Below, in pieces: positions 6,524 through 12,377 of a stretch of 12,377 bases of DNA; the first letter of the stretch is position 1; each line of letters starts with the position of its first letter. This stretch comes from Candidatus Bathyarchaeota archaeon (GTDB lineage Archaea; Thermoproteota; Bathyarchaeia; Bathyarchaeales; Bathycorpusculaceae). A program made the position numbers and the translations under genes. Below the pieces are notes generated by a model. It saw only the letters and a program-made list of their open reading frames with translations. It was not told the origin of the DNA and did no database searches. The stretch lies in contig DAOUTL010000026.1 of NCBI GenBank assembly GCA_030626685.1, positions 1 through 12,377 on the forward strand, in the 5' to 3' direction.

Positions 6524-7434
6524 ACGTAATCACCGTTGGGTTATTTACTGCAGCCCTGAGGATGACGACTCCGATAGCCTTTGCGTCGCTTGGCGGAATT
6601 TTTTCAGAGAGGGTAGGTATCATCAACATAGGATTGGAAGGCATGATGTTAATTAGCGCTTTTGCGGGAGTGGCGGCAACCTATTTCAGCGGTAATCCTT
6701 GGCTTGGGGTATTAGCAGCTGTACTTGTGGGTGGGTTGCTGGGCCTCTTCCACGCGCTCTTAACTGTAAAGTTTGTTGGGAATCAGATCGTGAGCGGGAC
6801 AGGTATAAACATCTTCGCTTTGGGTTTCACAGCCTACATGAGCCAAGTACTCTGGGGGTCAAGAGGCGCATCCGAGAGTGTTCAAGGACTTGAAGTAGTA
6901 TCGATTCCGTTATTGAAGGACATACCAATCATCGGAGATATCATTGGAACCCACACACCTCTCGTTTATTTAATGTTAATTATCACAGTGCTTTCGTACG
7001 TCGTTTTGTTCAAGACCCCAATCGGACTGAGGATAAGGGCTGTAGGTGAGCATCCCGCCGCTGCAGACACCGCTGGGATAGACGTTTTCAAAACAAAGTA
7101 CTTATGCGTCATGGTGAGTGGAATGTTAGCGGGGCTAGGCGGAGCATTTCTATCCCTAGGCCATTTAAGCCTCTTTGCTTGGGGGATGACCGGGGGGCGG
7201 GGCTTCATAGCTATGGCAGCAATGATTTTCGGTAATTGGATGCCTTTCGGCGCGTTTGGAGCCAGTTTCTTGTTTGGTTTCGCAGACGCACTGCAGATGA
7301 GACTTCAAGCGTTAGGATTACTTCCGCCGCAGATCATCTTAACCATCCCTTACATACTCACAGTAGCCGTCCTAGCTGGCGTAGTTAGAAAGGCTATTCC
7401 TCCAAGCAATTATAAGCCCTATGTAAAAGAGTGA
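6508..7434 (+). CDS. ABC importer permease 2 (BPD_transp_2)
   Basis: A 308-residue membrane subunit, the shorter (YufQ-like) partner of the preceding permease. 'INIGLEGMMLISAF' (about 39-52) is the counterpart of 'NIGAEGQ' in permease 1, and 'AVGEHPAAADTAGI' (about 178-191) followed by 'SGMLAGLGGAFLS' is the ATPase-coupling region. About eight to ten membrane segments are expected. The ATG at 6508 has a good GAGGTG ribosome site at 6495-6500, inside the end of the previous gene, and the genes overlap by 16 bases. Its last 16 bases also overlap the end of the convergent phosphorylase remnant. With the preceding three genes it completes the importer. Confidence 0.92.
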   Translation: MVELLDVITVGLFTAALRMTTPIAFASLGGIFSERVGIINIGLEGMMLISAFAGVAATYFSGNPWLGVLAAVLVGGLLGLFHALLTVKFVGNQIVSGTGINIFALGFTAYMSQVLWGSRGASESVQGLEVVSIPLLKDIPIIGDIIGTHTPLVYLMLIITVLSYVVLFKTPIGLRIRAVGEHPAAADTAGIDVFKTKYLCVMVSGMLAGLGGAFLSLGHLSLFAWGMTGGRGFIAMAAMIFGNWMPFGAFGASFLFGFADALQMRLQALGLLPPQIILTIPYILTVAVLAGVVRKAIPPSNYKPYVKE

Positions 7435-7780
7435 CCACCTTCAAGTAGTTTTATGGCTTCAAGCGCGATCTCTATCTCTCTTTTAACGACCTCATGAACG
7501 ATGGATTCCCCACGAGCATATCTTAAGACGGCTTCAATGTCGCCAGCCTTTTCGTCCATTGCGATGATCGCCCCGCTCCTTAGCCCTTTGACTGAGCATT
7601 GAACGAACAGCACTGAGCATTCCATTTCAAAGGCTAGTACAATCTTGAACACCTCTACCCAAGGTTTAACTTCATAGAAGGAGTCAGCACTGATGACCAT
7701 GCCTCGATGGGGCATCGAAAGCCCAGTTTTTCAGACGCCTCGACTAGGGATTTGACCACTTCGAAGGTCGCGCGCGCTCG
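7419..7780 (-). pseudogene. Remnant of a uridine/nucleoside phosphorylase (C-terminal part)
   Basis: The minus-strand frame from 7715 to 7419 gives 98 residues typical of the C-terminal part of PNP_UDP_1 phosphorylases: 'GMVISADSFYE', then 'VLAFEMECSVLFVQ', whose EME is the conserved nucleoside-binding motif, then 'KGLRSGAIIAMD' and a final helix 'REIEIALEAIKLL'. A second frame just upstream (about 7780-7713) supplies the expected preceding part, 'ATFEVVKSLVEASEKLGFR'. The two frames join if one C is added to the CCCC run at 7709-7712, so there is a one-base deletion. Upstream of 7780 homology stops and no start codon exists, so roughly the N-terminal half, including the phosphate-binding region, is missing. 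Non-functional as it stands. Its place beside a nucleoside importer suggests a former nucleoside-salvage role. Confidence 0.75.
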
Positions 7781-7912
7781 ACGTTTTAACCAGTTTTCCG
7801 AAGAAAACCAGCAAGTTTAGCTCTCTTTGTATCATTCTAAATGCTGGTTAACCTACTTTCTCAGCAATGTGTATCAACTTTGTCAAAATTTTGGCAGGTA
7901 ATTAAGGAAATC

Positions 7913-9178
7913 CTATTGATTTTGGAGTTTGAAGCGTAATATCGCTGCTATTCCGCCGAAAGATTTTTTTAGCATCTGCCCTTCTTCTGTTTCGTCAGAA
8001 ATCATTTCTACATCGGTGTTTGCTTGTTCTGCCAGTTGAGCGAAATTCTCTATAAGGTCTTCCGTGTCAGCTATGCTTAGAGACGGAGCTTTGCATTTTG
8101 GACACGATTTTCCTATGAGGCTTTGTTCAAAGCCTGTTAGCATCTTACTTTTTAGAGTGTGTCGTTCTTCGTAGCCGCATGCATTGCATTTTACTGTAAC
8201 TCGCAGTACGTCTAGTCCCTCAGAAAGCAGCAGCGTTCTAACAGATCCTGATTCTAGGGCTTTTCTAACATCTTCTTCGCCATATGTCGCCATTCCAGTG
8301 TCATGTCCAATTTCGTAAAGGAACTGCTGCATTACTTCTTTTTCTTCTATGTAACGTATTTTCCGCATTATTTCCGGGGCTTTTTCGACGACCTCCTTAA
8401 CACCTTGCTCATCCACATAAGCCGTGTCAATTATGTCTATAACCTTGTTTTTCAGCATGTAATTCAAATGGTCGCCTTTCTCAAAATCGTATTTCGTTGG
8501 TCCCGGACCGCCGATTATCAGACCCTTCAAGTTTTCAATGGACAAGAATATCTCGTTGGCATGTTTGCCCACCCTTCTGAAATACTCTTGCAACCGCATT
8601 TCCCGCAGTCTTTCAAATCTTCTTGCTGATTGTCCTCCAGCACGGGTTTTTCCCGGAACCCCTGATGTTTCCTGTCTCAGTATTTCAAGCCTTCTGCCCC
8701 GTAACGTTGCGAACGTGGCTGCTGAAGCGTCTATGAGGAGTATGCCATAAGTTTCCTTCTCTACCAAAAGTTCTTGCAAATGTTCCGTGTGAAATCTTGA
8801 GTTGCATCTGTATAAGTAGATGTCTATAGGCTCAGGTGGAACGATGACATAAGTCTCGATTCTTTCGCTTCCAGCCCCGTTCTGCGGGATTGCACCGCAA
8901 AAAATTACAAGTCCTTTTTCTGGAACTTGCTTGAAAAGTTTGAGACGCTGCTGAACCTTCACAATGGCATCTTGAACATTTTTTCGTGTGGTTGTTGATT
9001 TTATGTTTGAGGCTGTGCCGTATTCTTGTCTAAGCTTGTTCATAGGTTCGCTTATCTGCCTTCCGGGCGGAACATAAAGCGAAATGAGCTCGGTTCCACG
9101 CCCCTCTTTGTCGGCTAGCGTGTTCAGTGTCTTTTTCAACCTGAACAGTTCCAACGAAGTTCTTTTTTTGTCGTTCAA
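7913..9178 (-). CDS. prf1: Peptide chain release factor aRF1
   Basis: A 421-residue archaeal/eukaryotic-type class I release factor that reads all three stop codons in the ribosomal A site and triggers release of the finished protein. Domain 1 has NIKS at 58-61 and YRCNSRF at 123-129 (YxCxxxF), both used in stop recognition. Domain 2 has the catalytic GGQ at 181-183 ('AGGQSARRFERLRE'). The C-terminal domain has a zinc mini-domain with 'CNACGY' and 'CPKCKAP'. Length is normal. The start is a TTG at 9176-9178; an in-frame stop lies just upstream, and the distance to 'GRGTELISLY' (26-35) is usual for the family. An AAGTGA 7-12 bases before it may act as ribosome site. It is transcribed alone. 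Confidence 0.97.
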   Translation of the reverse strand: MNDKKRTSLELFRLKKTLNTLADKEGRGTELISLYVPPGRQISEPMNKLRQEYGTASNIKSTTTRKNVQDAIVKVQQRLKLFKQVPEKGLVIFCGAIPQNGAGSERIETYVIVPPEPIDIYLYRCNSRFHTEHLQELLVEKETYGILLIDASAATFATLRGRRLEILRQETSGVPGKTRAGGQSARRFERLREMRLQEYFRRVGKHANEIFLSIENLKGLIIGGPGPTKYDFEKGDHLNYMLKNKVIDIIDTAYVDEQGVKEVVEKAPEIMRKIRYIEEKEVMQQFLYEIGHDTGMATYGEEDVRKALESGSVRTLLLSEGLDVLRVTVKCNACGYEERHTLKSKMLTGFEQSLIGKSCPKCKAPSLSIADTEDLIENFAQLAEQANTDVEMISDETEEGQMLKKSFGGIAAILRFKLQNQ

Positions 9179-9227
9179 CCGTTTTCACTTAGGAGTGTTT
9201 TAGCCGTAAAGCTACATTGCAAGGGCA

Positions 9228-9236
9228 TTAAATAAG
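9228..9236 (-). promoter_or_regulatory. TATA box of aRF1
   Basis: The minus strand reads TTATTTAAT, about 50-58 bases before the TTG start, predicting transcription from about 9205 and a leader of some 25 bases. Confidence 0.45.
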
Positions 9237-9327
9237 AGTTTAGGAGTAAAGGCATTTCGTAAACGCAGTTCACGTTTTCTGGCAACCGCGAGTCCGGTAT
9301 AAGCGTTTTCAATCTTGAACAGAAGGG

Positions 9328-9492
9328 ATGATTCGTAGAAACTTTAAGCTTATACTTTAAGGAGCCAGCATAACCTTCGGCATTCTTGTAATAGCCAAAC
9401 CTGAGCTTCTTGGGATTATAGTAGGCATCTTCCTCATAATAGAGGGTGTTCTGCTGCTCACCGATTACTTAAAGCTTCGAAGACAACGGTAA
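9328..9492 (+). pseudogene. DUF3096-like small membrane protein, interrupted by a stop codon
   Basis: Starting from the ATG at 9328 the frame reads 'MIRRNFKLIL', then TAA at 9358-9360, and then stays open for 43 more residues to the stop at 9490. The second part has two hydrophobic segments, 'ITFGILVIAKPEL' and 'LGIIVGIFLIIEGVLLL', then 'TDYLKLRRQR'. The layout (G-I-L-x-x-x-x-P-x-x-L, then I-V-x-I-x-L-I-x-x-G) matches the short DUF3096-type membrane proteins of about 50 residues. The positively charged start before the hydrophobic run fits a once-continuous 54-residue protein broken by one nonsense mutation. Alternatively the second part could be translated alone: AAGGAG at 9359-9364 is well placed before an ATA at 9370, but ATA is not a normal start codon. 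Confidence 0.5.
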
Positions 9493-9523
9493 CTCAATTA
9501 CATAAAAATTCTTTGCATTTCAA

Positions 9524-10210
9524 CTATCCGCTTCCTTTACGAATCTTTAGTTTTAATGCGCTTATTATTAAAGGTACGCCAACAAGAAATGAGACTACTA
9601 CGACGATAAAATCTTCAATGTAAGAATCGACAGCAGCCCCAACAAACACCGCGTAAAGTTCTTCGAAACTTCCGAAAAATAAACTATGCAAACCACATGG
9701 AACAAGCAGAAACACTCTTACAAGCGAGTCTGTGGCTATGCAAACAAAAGAAACGAAAACCAATGCAATGGACAAGCGTTTAACATCGGTTTTAAACAAG
9801 TATCCGCTGAGTCTTGCGGCGGGATAAACTAAAAGTAGAGCAAATAAAATATCTAAAATTGTCCAGAAGGGGAGAGCTCGCCCAAATGGATGAATAAAAT
9901 ATGCGGAGAGCATTATTGCATATGCTGCTAAAACTGGTTTCCATTTGGCTTTAGCTAAAAATGCCGCCACCAAAACGCTGATAGGTTCAGCAATTATACC
10001 GAACATCCAAAAAACGTCTGGCTTAATCATTCGAGCGATTAAACTGCCAAGGAACGCAGCGAAAAACCCAATTTTCGGACCTAAAATTATTCCTTCAACG
10101 GATTCTAGGTAGATTCCCCAGTTTCGCCACAACCCAAACGAAATGAAGTACAGCACGGCATGCAATGCCGCAAATACGGCGGTTAGGCTTGCTTGTAGAC
10201 TTTTCCGCAT
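9524..10210 (-). CDS. ECF-transporter S-component-like membrane protein
   Basis: A 228-residue integral membrane protein with about six hydrophobic segments (roughly 7-25, 33-60, 66-88, 92-106, 114-137, 146-170, 186-218). The first half has the S-component look: 'SLTAVFAALHAVLYFISFG' followed by 'VEGIILGPKIGFFAAFLGSLIA' (38-59), the GPxxG turn seen in RibU/BioY/ThiT-like vitamin-binding subunits. S components capture a vitamin or metal ion and work with a shared ATPase and EcfT protein; none of those is in this window, so it would use subunits encoded elsewhere. The substrate cannot be named. It lies 67 bases after the VIT1/CCC1 gene on the same strand; a possible TATA-like ACATATAG in the gap may give it its own promoter. 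Confidence 0.65.
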   Translation of the reverse strand: MRKSLQASLTAVFAALHAVLYFISFGLWRNWGIYLESVEGIILGPKIGFFAAFLGSLIARMIKPDVFWMFGIIAEPISVLVAAFLAKAKWKPVLAAYAIMLSAYFIHPFGRALPFWTILDILFALLLVYPAARLSGYLFKTDVKRLSIALVFVSFVCIATDSLVRVFLLVPCGLHSLFFGSFEELYAVFVGAAVDSYIEDFIVVVVSFLVGVPLIISALKLKIRKGSG

Positions 10211-10277
10211 TCAACCACAGTTCTTAGTAACGAAAGCTGGACAAAAATTTTACTATATGTTTTTCGGTAGCTCTTGT

Positions 10278-10883
10278 TTAGGCTCCTAGGAATAACTGCA
10301 TGAAGAAAATTATTAAGGCTGTGAAGGCGCCTACCATAAGCATTGCTATACCATATATCCAGCCGTTTTCCCTTGCTATTTTCCCGAGGTATATGCCAAG
10401 TAGGAAAAGCATGGCCAACGATAACGCTAATGAAACTGTGTATGCATTCCCTATGCACATCCATCCCGCGGACGCAAGAATGAAAGGTATTAGAGAACTA
10501 ATTCCCGTTAAAGCTGGAGACAATCCATCAATTAGGGCAACGTAAATTTCGATGAAACGTGCTGCTTTATATTGTATTGGATTGACATTGTTATTTGTTG
10601 CTTCTTCCATTTCTTTTAAACGGCGTTCCCGTTCAGCCTTTTCAGCCATGTAAGCTCCGAAGAAGCCTGAAAGCCCCATTGCTAGGCAAGCTCCTAAACC
10701 AGCTAATATAATTATTTCTGGTTTCGAAACCCCGGCCATCCACGAACCTAAAACTATGCCGAAAACTGTCATGGCTCCGTCAAAGCCGTTCATTACAAAG
10801 TATCTTCTAACTATTCCGCTTGCTCTGGTAACTTTAAGGTAGACACTGACCCTTCTGAAGAACTTTCTGAAAAGTTTACTCAA
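10278..10883 (-). CDS. VIT1/CCC1-family metal (Fe/Mn) transporter
   Basis: A 201-residue membrane protein of the VIT1/CCC1 family, which moves Fe2+ or Mn2+ out of the cytoplasm, often in exchange for protons. It has the five-segment plan: TM1 about 33-50 with the diagnostic 'NGFDGAMTVFGIVLG' (DG at 35-36), TM2 56-80 with 'GLSGFFGAYMAEKAERE', a charged cytoplasmic loop (81-108) rich in Glu that in plant VIT1 forms the metal-binding domain, TM3 about 111-138 with a second 'DGLSP' motif, TM4 146-168 and TM5 174-199. Length is slightly short for the family, normal for archaea. The start is a TTG at 10881-10883 with GGGTGA upstream; a start at Met31 would remove only the basic tail. The metal is inferred from the family. 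Confidence 0.88.
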   Translation of the reverse strand: MSKLFRKFFRRVSVYLKVTRASGIVRRYFVMNGFDGAMTVFGIVLGSWMAGVSKPEIIILAGLGACLAMGLSGFFGAYMAEKAERERRLKEMEEATNNNVNPIQYKAARFIEIYVALIDGLSPALTGISSLIPFILASAGWMCIGNAYTVSLALSLAMLFLLGIYLGKIARENGWIYGIAMLMVGAFTALIIFFMQLFLGA

Positions 10884-10897
10884 CTGTTATCTCTTCA

Positions 10898-10908
10898 CCC
10901 TTAAAGGG
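10898..10908. repeat. Short palindrome overlapping the VIT1/CCC1 ribosome site
   Basis: CCCTT-A-AAGGG, a perfect five-base inverted repeat with one central base. Read on the minus strand its last GGG begins the GGGTGA ribosome site of the metal transporter. It could be an operator or merely chance; see findings. Confidence 0.3.
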
Positions 10909-10953
10909 CGAAATGTTATGGCCCATATTTAGATTCGTGTTTTATTACCGCAA

Positions 10954-10970
10954 TTGTTTAATATAAAGTT
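10954..10970 (+). promoter_or_regulatory. TATA-like region for the M42 aminopeptidase gene
   Basis: TTTAATATAAAG lies about 34-45 bases before the ATG at 11002. It is almost symmetric in AT content and could also serve the divergent metal-transporter gene, though that gene's start is about 75 bases away; a weaker TCTAAATAT-like box at about 10924-10934 is closer. Confidence 0.4.
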
Positions 10971-11001
10971 TTAGGATTCTAAATCACTTCAAGAAGGATT
11001 T

Positions 11002-12048
11002 ATGATGTTGCTTGTTGAAACCTTGGAAAAGCTTTCGAATGCTTGTGGTGTGGCGGGGAGAGAGGAAGAAGTTAGAAACTTGATGACGAAATTCTTGAAA
11101 CCCCATGTAGATGAAATCAGAGAGGATAAACTTGGGAACGTTATCGGAATAAAAAAAGGAAATAAAAATGCGCCTAAAGTGATGCTTGCTGCCCACATGG
11201 ACGAAATAGGCTTGCTGGTGAAAACGATTTCAAAGGAAGGCTTTTTACGATTCGCGAAAATAGGCGGAATAGACGACCGCATCCTACTAGCCCAAAAAGT
11301 CATGATCTACACAGAAAAAGGACCTTTGCACGGAATAATAGGTTCAAAGCCCCCGCACATACAAAAAGAAGAGGAACGCAAAAAAGTCATCACGTATGAC
11401 GAGCTCTTCATAGACATTGGAGCGGAAAACCAAGAAGAAGCCAGAAAAATGGGAGTAAGAATCGGAGACCCCGTAGGCTTTGACATAAAATTTGCGAAAG
11501 TTGGAAAAAACATAGTAGTTGGCAAGGCCTTTGATGACCGTGTTGGGTGTGCAGTCATGGTTGAGGCAATAAGACGTTTGAAAAAAACAGAATGCACAGT
11601 ATACGCCGTCGGAACAGTACAAGAAGAAGTCGGCTTAAGAGGGGCAACAACAGCCGCTTTCAGGATATATCCAGACATTGGCATCGCGCTTGACGCGACT
11701 GTGGCTGGCGATGTGCCTGAAGTAAAAGAGGTTGCGGCGCCGATAAAGCTGAGGAAGGGACCATCACTGACAATTGCTGATTATGGATTGATTACCCATC
11801 CTAAAGTTTTGCGACTGTTAATAGATTCGGCTGAAGAAAATAAAATTCCATACCAGCTTGAAACCGGCTTACCAGGCTCAACAGACGCAGCACGTATATC
11901 CTTAACGAGAGAAGGAGTTCCGAGCGGTGTCATATCAACACCAACACGTTACATTCACAGTCCAGCATCTCTACTCAGCTTAAAAGATGCAGAAAACGCT
12001 GTAAAACTGACGGTTGCTGCTGTCCAAAAAATTCCAAAGTACTTCTAG
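11002..12048 (+). CDS. M42 family glutamyl/TET aminopeptidase
   Basis: A 348-residue cytosolic metallo-aminopeptidase that trims N-terminal residues from peptides, usually as a 12-subunit tetrahedral (TET) particle downstream of the proteasome. All active-site residues are present: H65 and D67 in 'AAHMDEIG', the bridging D179 in 'DDRVGCAV', the catalytic base E208 and metal ligand E209 in 'VQEEVGLRG', D231 in 'LDATVAGD', and H319 in 'YIHSP'. Numbers agree within about four residues with the Pyrococcus TET enzymes. The region about 70-165 is the dimerisation/PDZ-like insert. The start is ATG at 11002 (a second ATG follows at once) with AAGGA a few bases upstream. The sub-specificity (Glu, Leu or Lys) cannot be told from sequence by eye. 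Confidence 0.95.
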   Translation: MMLLVETLEKLSNACGVAGREEEVRNLMTKFLKPHVDEIREDKLGNVIGIKKGNKNAPKVMLAAHMDEIGLLVKTISKEGFLRFAKIGGIDDRILLAQKVMIYTEKGPLHGIIGSKPPHIQKEEERKKVITYDELFIDIGAENQEEARKMGVRIGDPVGFDIKFAKVGKNIVVGKAFDDRVGCAVMVEAIRRLKKTECTVYAVGTVQEEVGLRGATTAAFRIYPDIGIALDATVAGDVPEVKEVAAPIKLRKGPSLTIADYGLITHPKVLRLLIDSAEENKIPYQLETGLPGSTDAARISLTREGVPSGVISTPTRYIHSPASLLSLKDAENAVKLTVAAVQKIPKYF

Positions 12049-12068
12049 CCTTCTTCTTTGAATATAAC

Positions 12069-12079
12069 CTTTTTAAATT
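12069..12079 (+). promoter_or_regulatory. TATA box of archease (probably leaderless)
   Basis: CTTTTTAAATT is centred about 24 bases before the ATG at 12098. Archaeal transcription starts about 22-27 bases after the TATA centre, so the transcript should begin at or next to the start codon; no ribosome site is present in the gap. Confidence 0.55.
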
Positions 12080-12097
12080 CCATTTTTATTTTAATTC

Positions 12098-12377
12098 ATG
12101 GCTGAAATTATGACTTTGAGAAAAAACTTCGAGTTCTTGGAGCATACGGCGGATGCTTACATTGCTGCTTACGGAAAAGATTTAGCTGAGGCTTTTGAAA
12201 ATGCGGCTTTTGCGATGTTTGAAGTTATGACGGAAGTGGAAAAGGTTAGTCCCGAAGTTGAGGATTATGTTGAGGTTGCGGCGGAGGATGAGTGTGCTCT
12301 CCTTTACAGCTGGCTTGAGGCTTTGCTTGTAAAATCTGAAATTAACAGAATGTTTTATTCCAAGTTCAAAGTTTTAA
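12098..12377 (+). CDS. Archease (partial, C-terminus beyond edge)
   Basis: I translated from the ATG at 12098; 93 residues are visible. Archease activates the RNA ligase RtcB in tRNA splicing and RNA repair by aiding its guanylylation, and also affects tRNA methyltransferases. The start 'FEFLEHTADAYIAAYGKDL' (residues about 11-29) carries the family HTAD motif, whose Asp is part of the metal-binding, catalytically required site; 'AEAFENAAFAMFEVMTE' is the first helix and 'LLYSWLEALL' the next conserved helix. The acidic residues are as expected. A second ATG at 12110 gives a start closer to the usual family length, but the promoter spacing favours 12098. The final third, which includes further metal ligands, lies outside the window. 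Confidence 0.93.
   Translation, partial: MAEIMTLRKNFEFLEHTADAYIAAYGKDLAEAFENAAFAMFEVMTEVEKVSPEVEDYVEVAAEDECALLYSWLEALLVKSEINRMFYSKFKVL

Larger units (their letters stand above)
9179..9523. other. Stretch without an intact gene between aRF1 and the ECF S-component gene
   Basis: It holds the aRF1 promoter (about 9205-9236), an 8-base direct repeat TTAGGAGT (9189-9196 and 9240-9247), about 80 bases with nothing recognised (9248-9327), and the broken small membrane gene at 9328-9492. No tRNA-like cloverleaf was found by eye on either strand. Confidence 0.55.

Noticed and set aside
9189..9247. TTAGGAGT direct repeat (9189-9196 and 9240-9247) around the aRF1 promoter as an operator
   Set aside because: Only eight bases, two copies, and aRF1 is a housekeeping gene; chance cannot be excluded.
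9175..9468. Open minus-strand frame opposite the DUF3096-like remnant, ending in a TGA that overlaps the aRF1 TTG start
   Set aside because: No start codon in its first half, it would run through the aRF1 TATA box, and its Tyr/Glu/Lys-rich reading is what the antisense of a hydrophobic gene gives. No family resemblance.
10183..10464. 93-residue minus-strand frame between the VIT1/CCC1 and ECF genes
   Set aside because: Overlaps the well-supported VIT1/CCC1 frame for most of its length and has no family features.

Overview
The window looks archaeal. It carries an aRF1/eRF1-type release factor (NIKS, GGQ and YxCxxxF motifs), an archease, a tetrahedral M42 aminopeptidase and AT-rich TATA-like boxes (CTTTTAAA, TTTAAATT) about 25-45 bases upstream of starts. 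The GAGGTGA-type ribosome sites, the small zinc-ribbon and membrane proteins and the overall style suggest an uncultivated anaerobic lineage such as Bathyarchaeia. That placement is inference and was not tested.

Layout. 1-379 (minus) is the start of a ParB-like N-terminal-domain protein that runs off the edge. 407-1530 is a probable insertion sequence with one DDE transposase (488-1411) and imperfect candidate inverted ends. A DUF167 (YggU-type) protein follows on the minus strand (1542-1817). Divergent to it are a 78-residue hypothetical protein (1933-2169), a decayed zinc-ribbon gene (2191-2369) and an intact 48-residue zinc-ribbon paralogue (2372-2518).

2712-7434 (plus) is a complete BMP/PnrA-type ABC importer: lipoprotein-like substrate-binding protein, double ATPase and two BPD_transp_2 permeases. 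The family imports nucleosides or purine bases. Converging on its end is a truncated, frameshifted C-terminal piece of a uridine/nucleoside phosphorylase (7419-7780), suggesting that uptake and phosphorolysis of nucleosides were once linked here.

Next come aRF1 (7913-9178, minus), a stretch with a broken DUF3096-like small membrane protein (9328-9492), and a minus-strand pair: a VIT1/CCC1-type metal transporter (10278-10883) followed by an ECF-transporter S-component-like protein (9524-10210). A divergent promoter region separates these from an M42 aminopeptidase (11002-12048). An archease with a probable leaderless promoter (12098-12377) runs off the right edge.

I see no CRISPR array, tRNA, rRNA or convincing new defence system. 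The most unusual content is a cluster of small decayed genes next to intact partners: the zinc-ribbon pair, the phosphorylase remnant and the DUF3096 gene with an in-frame stop. The importer also has features worth checking, namely a cysteine-rich binding protein and a pyrimidine tract after its gene.
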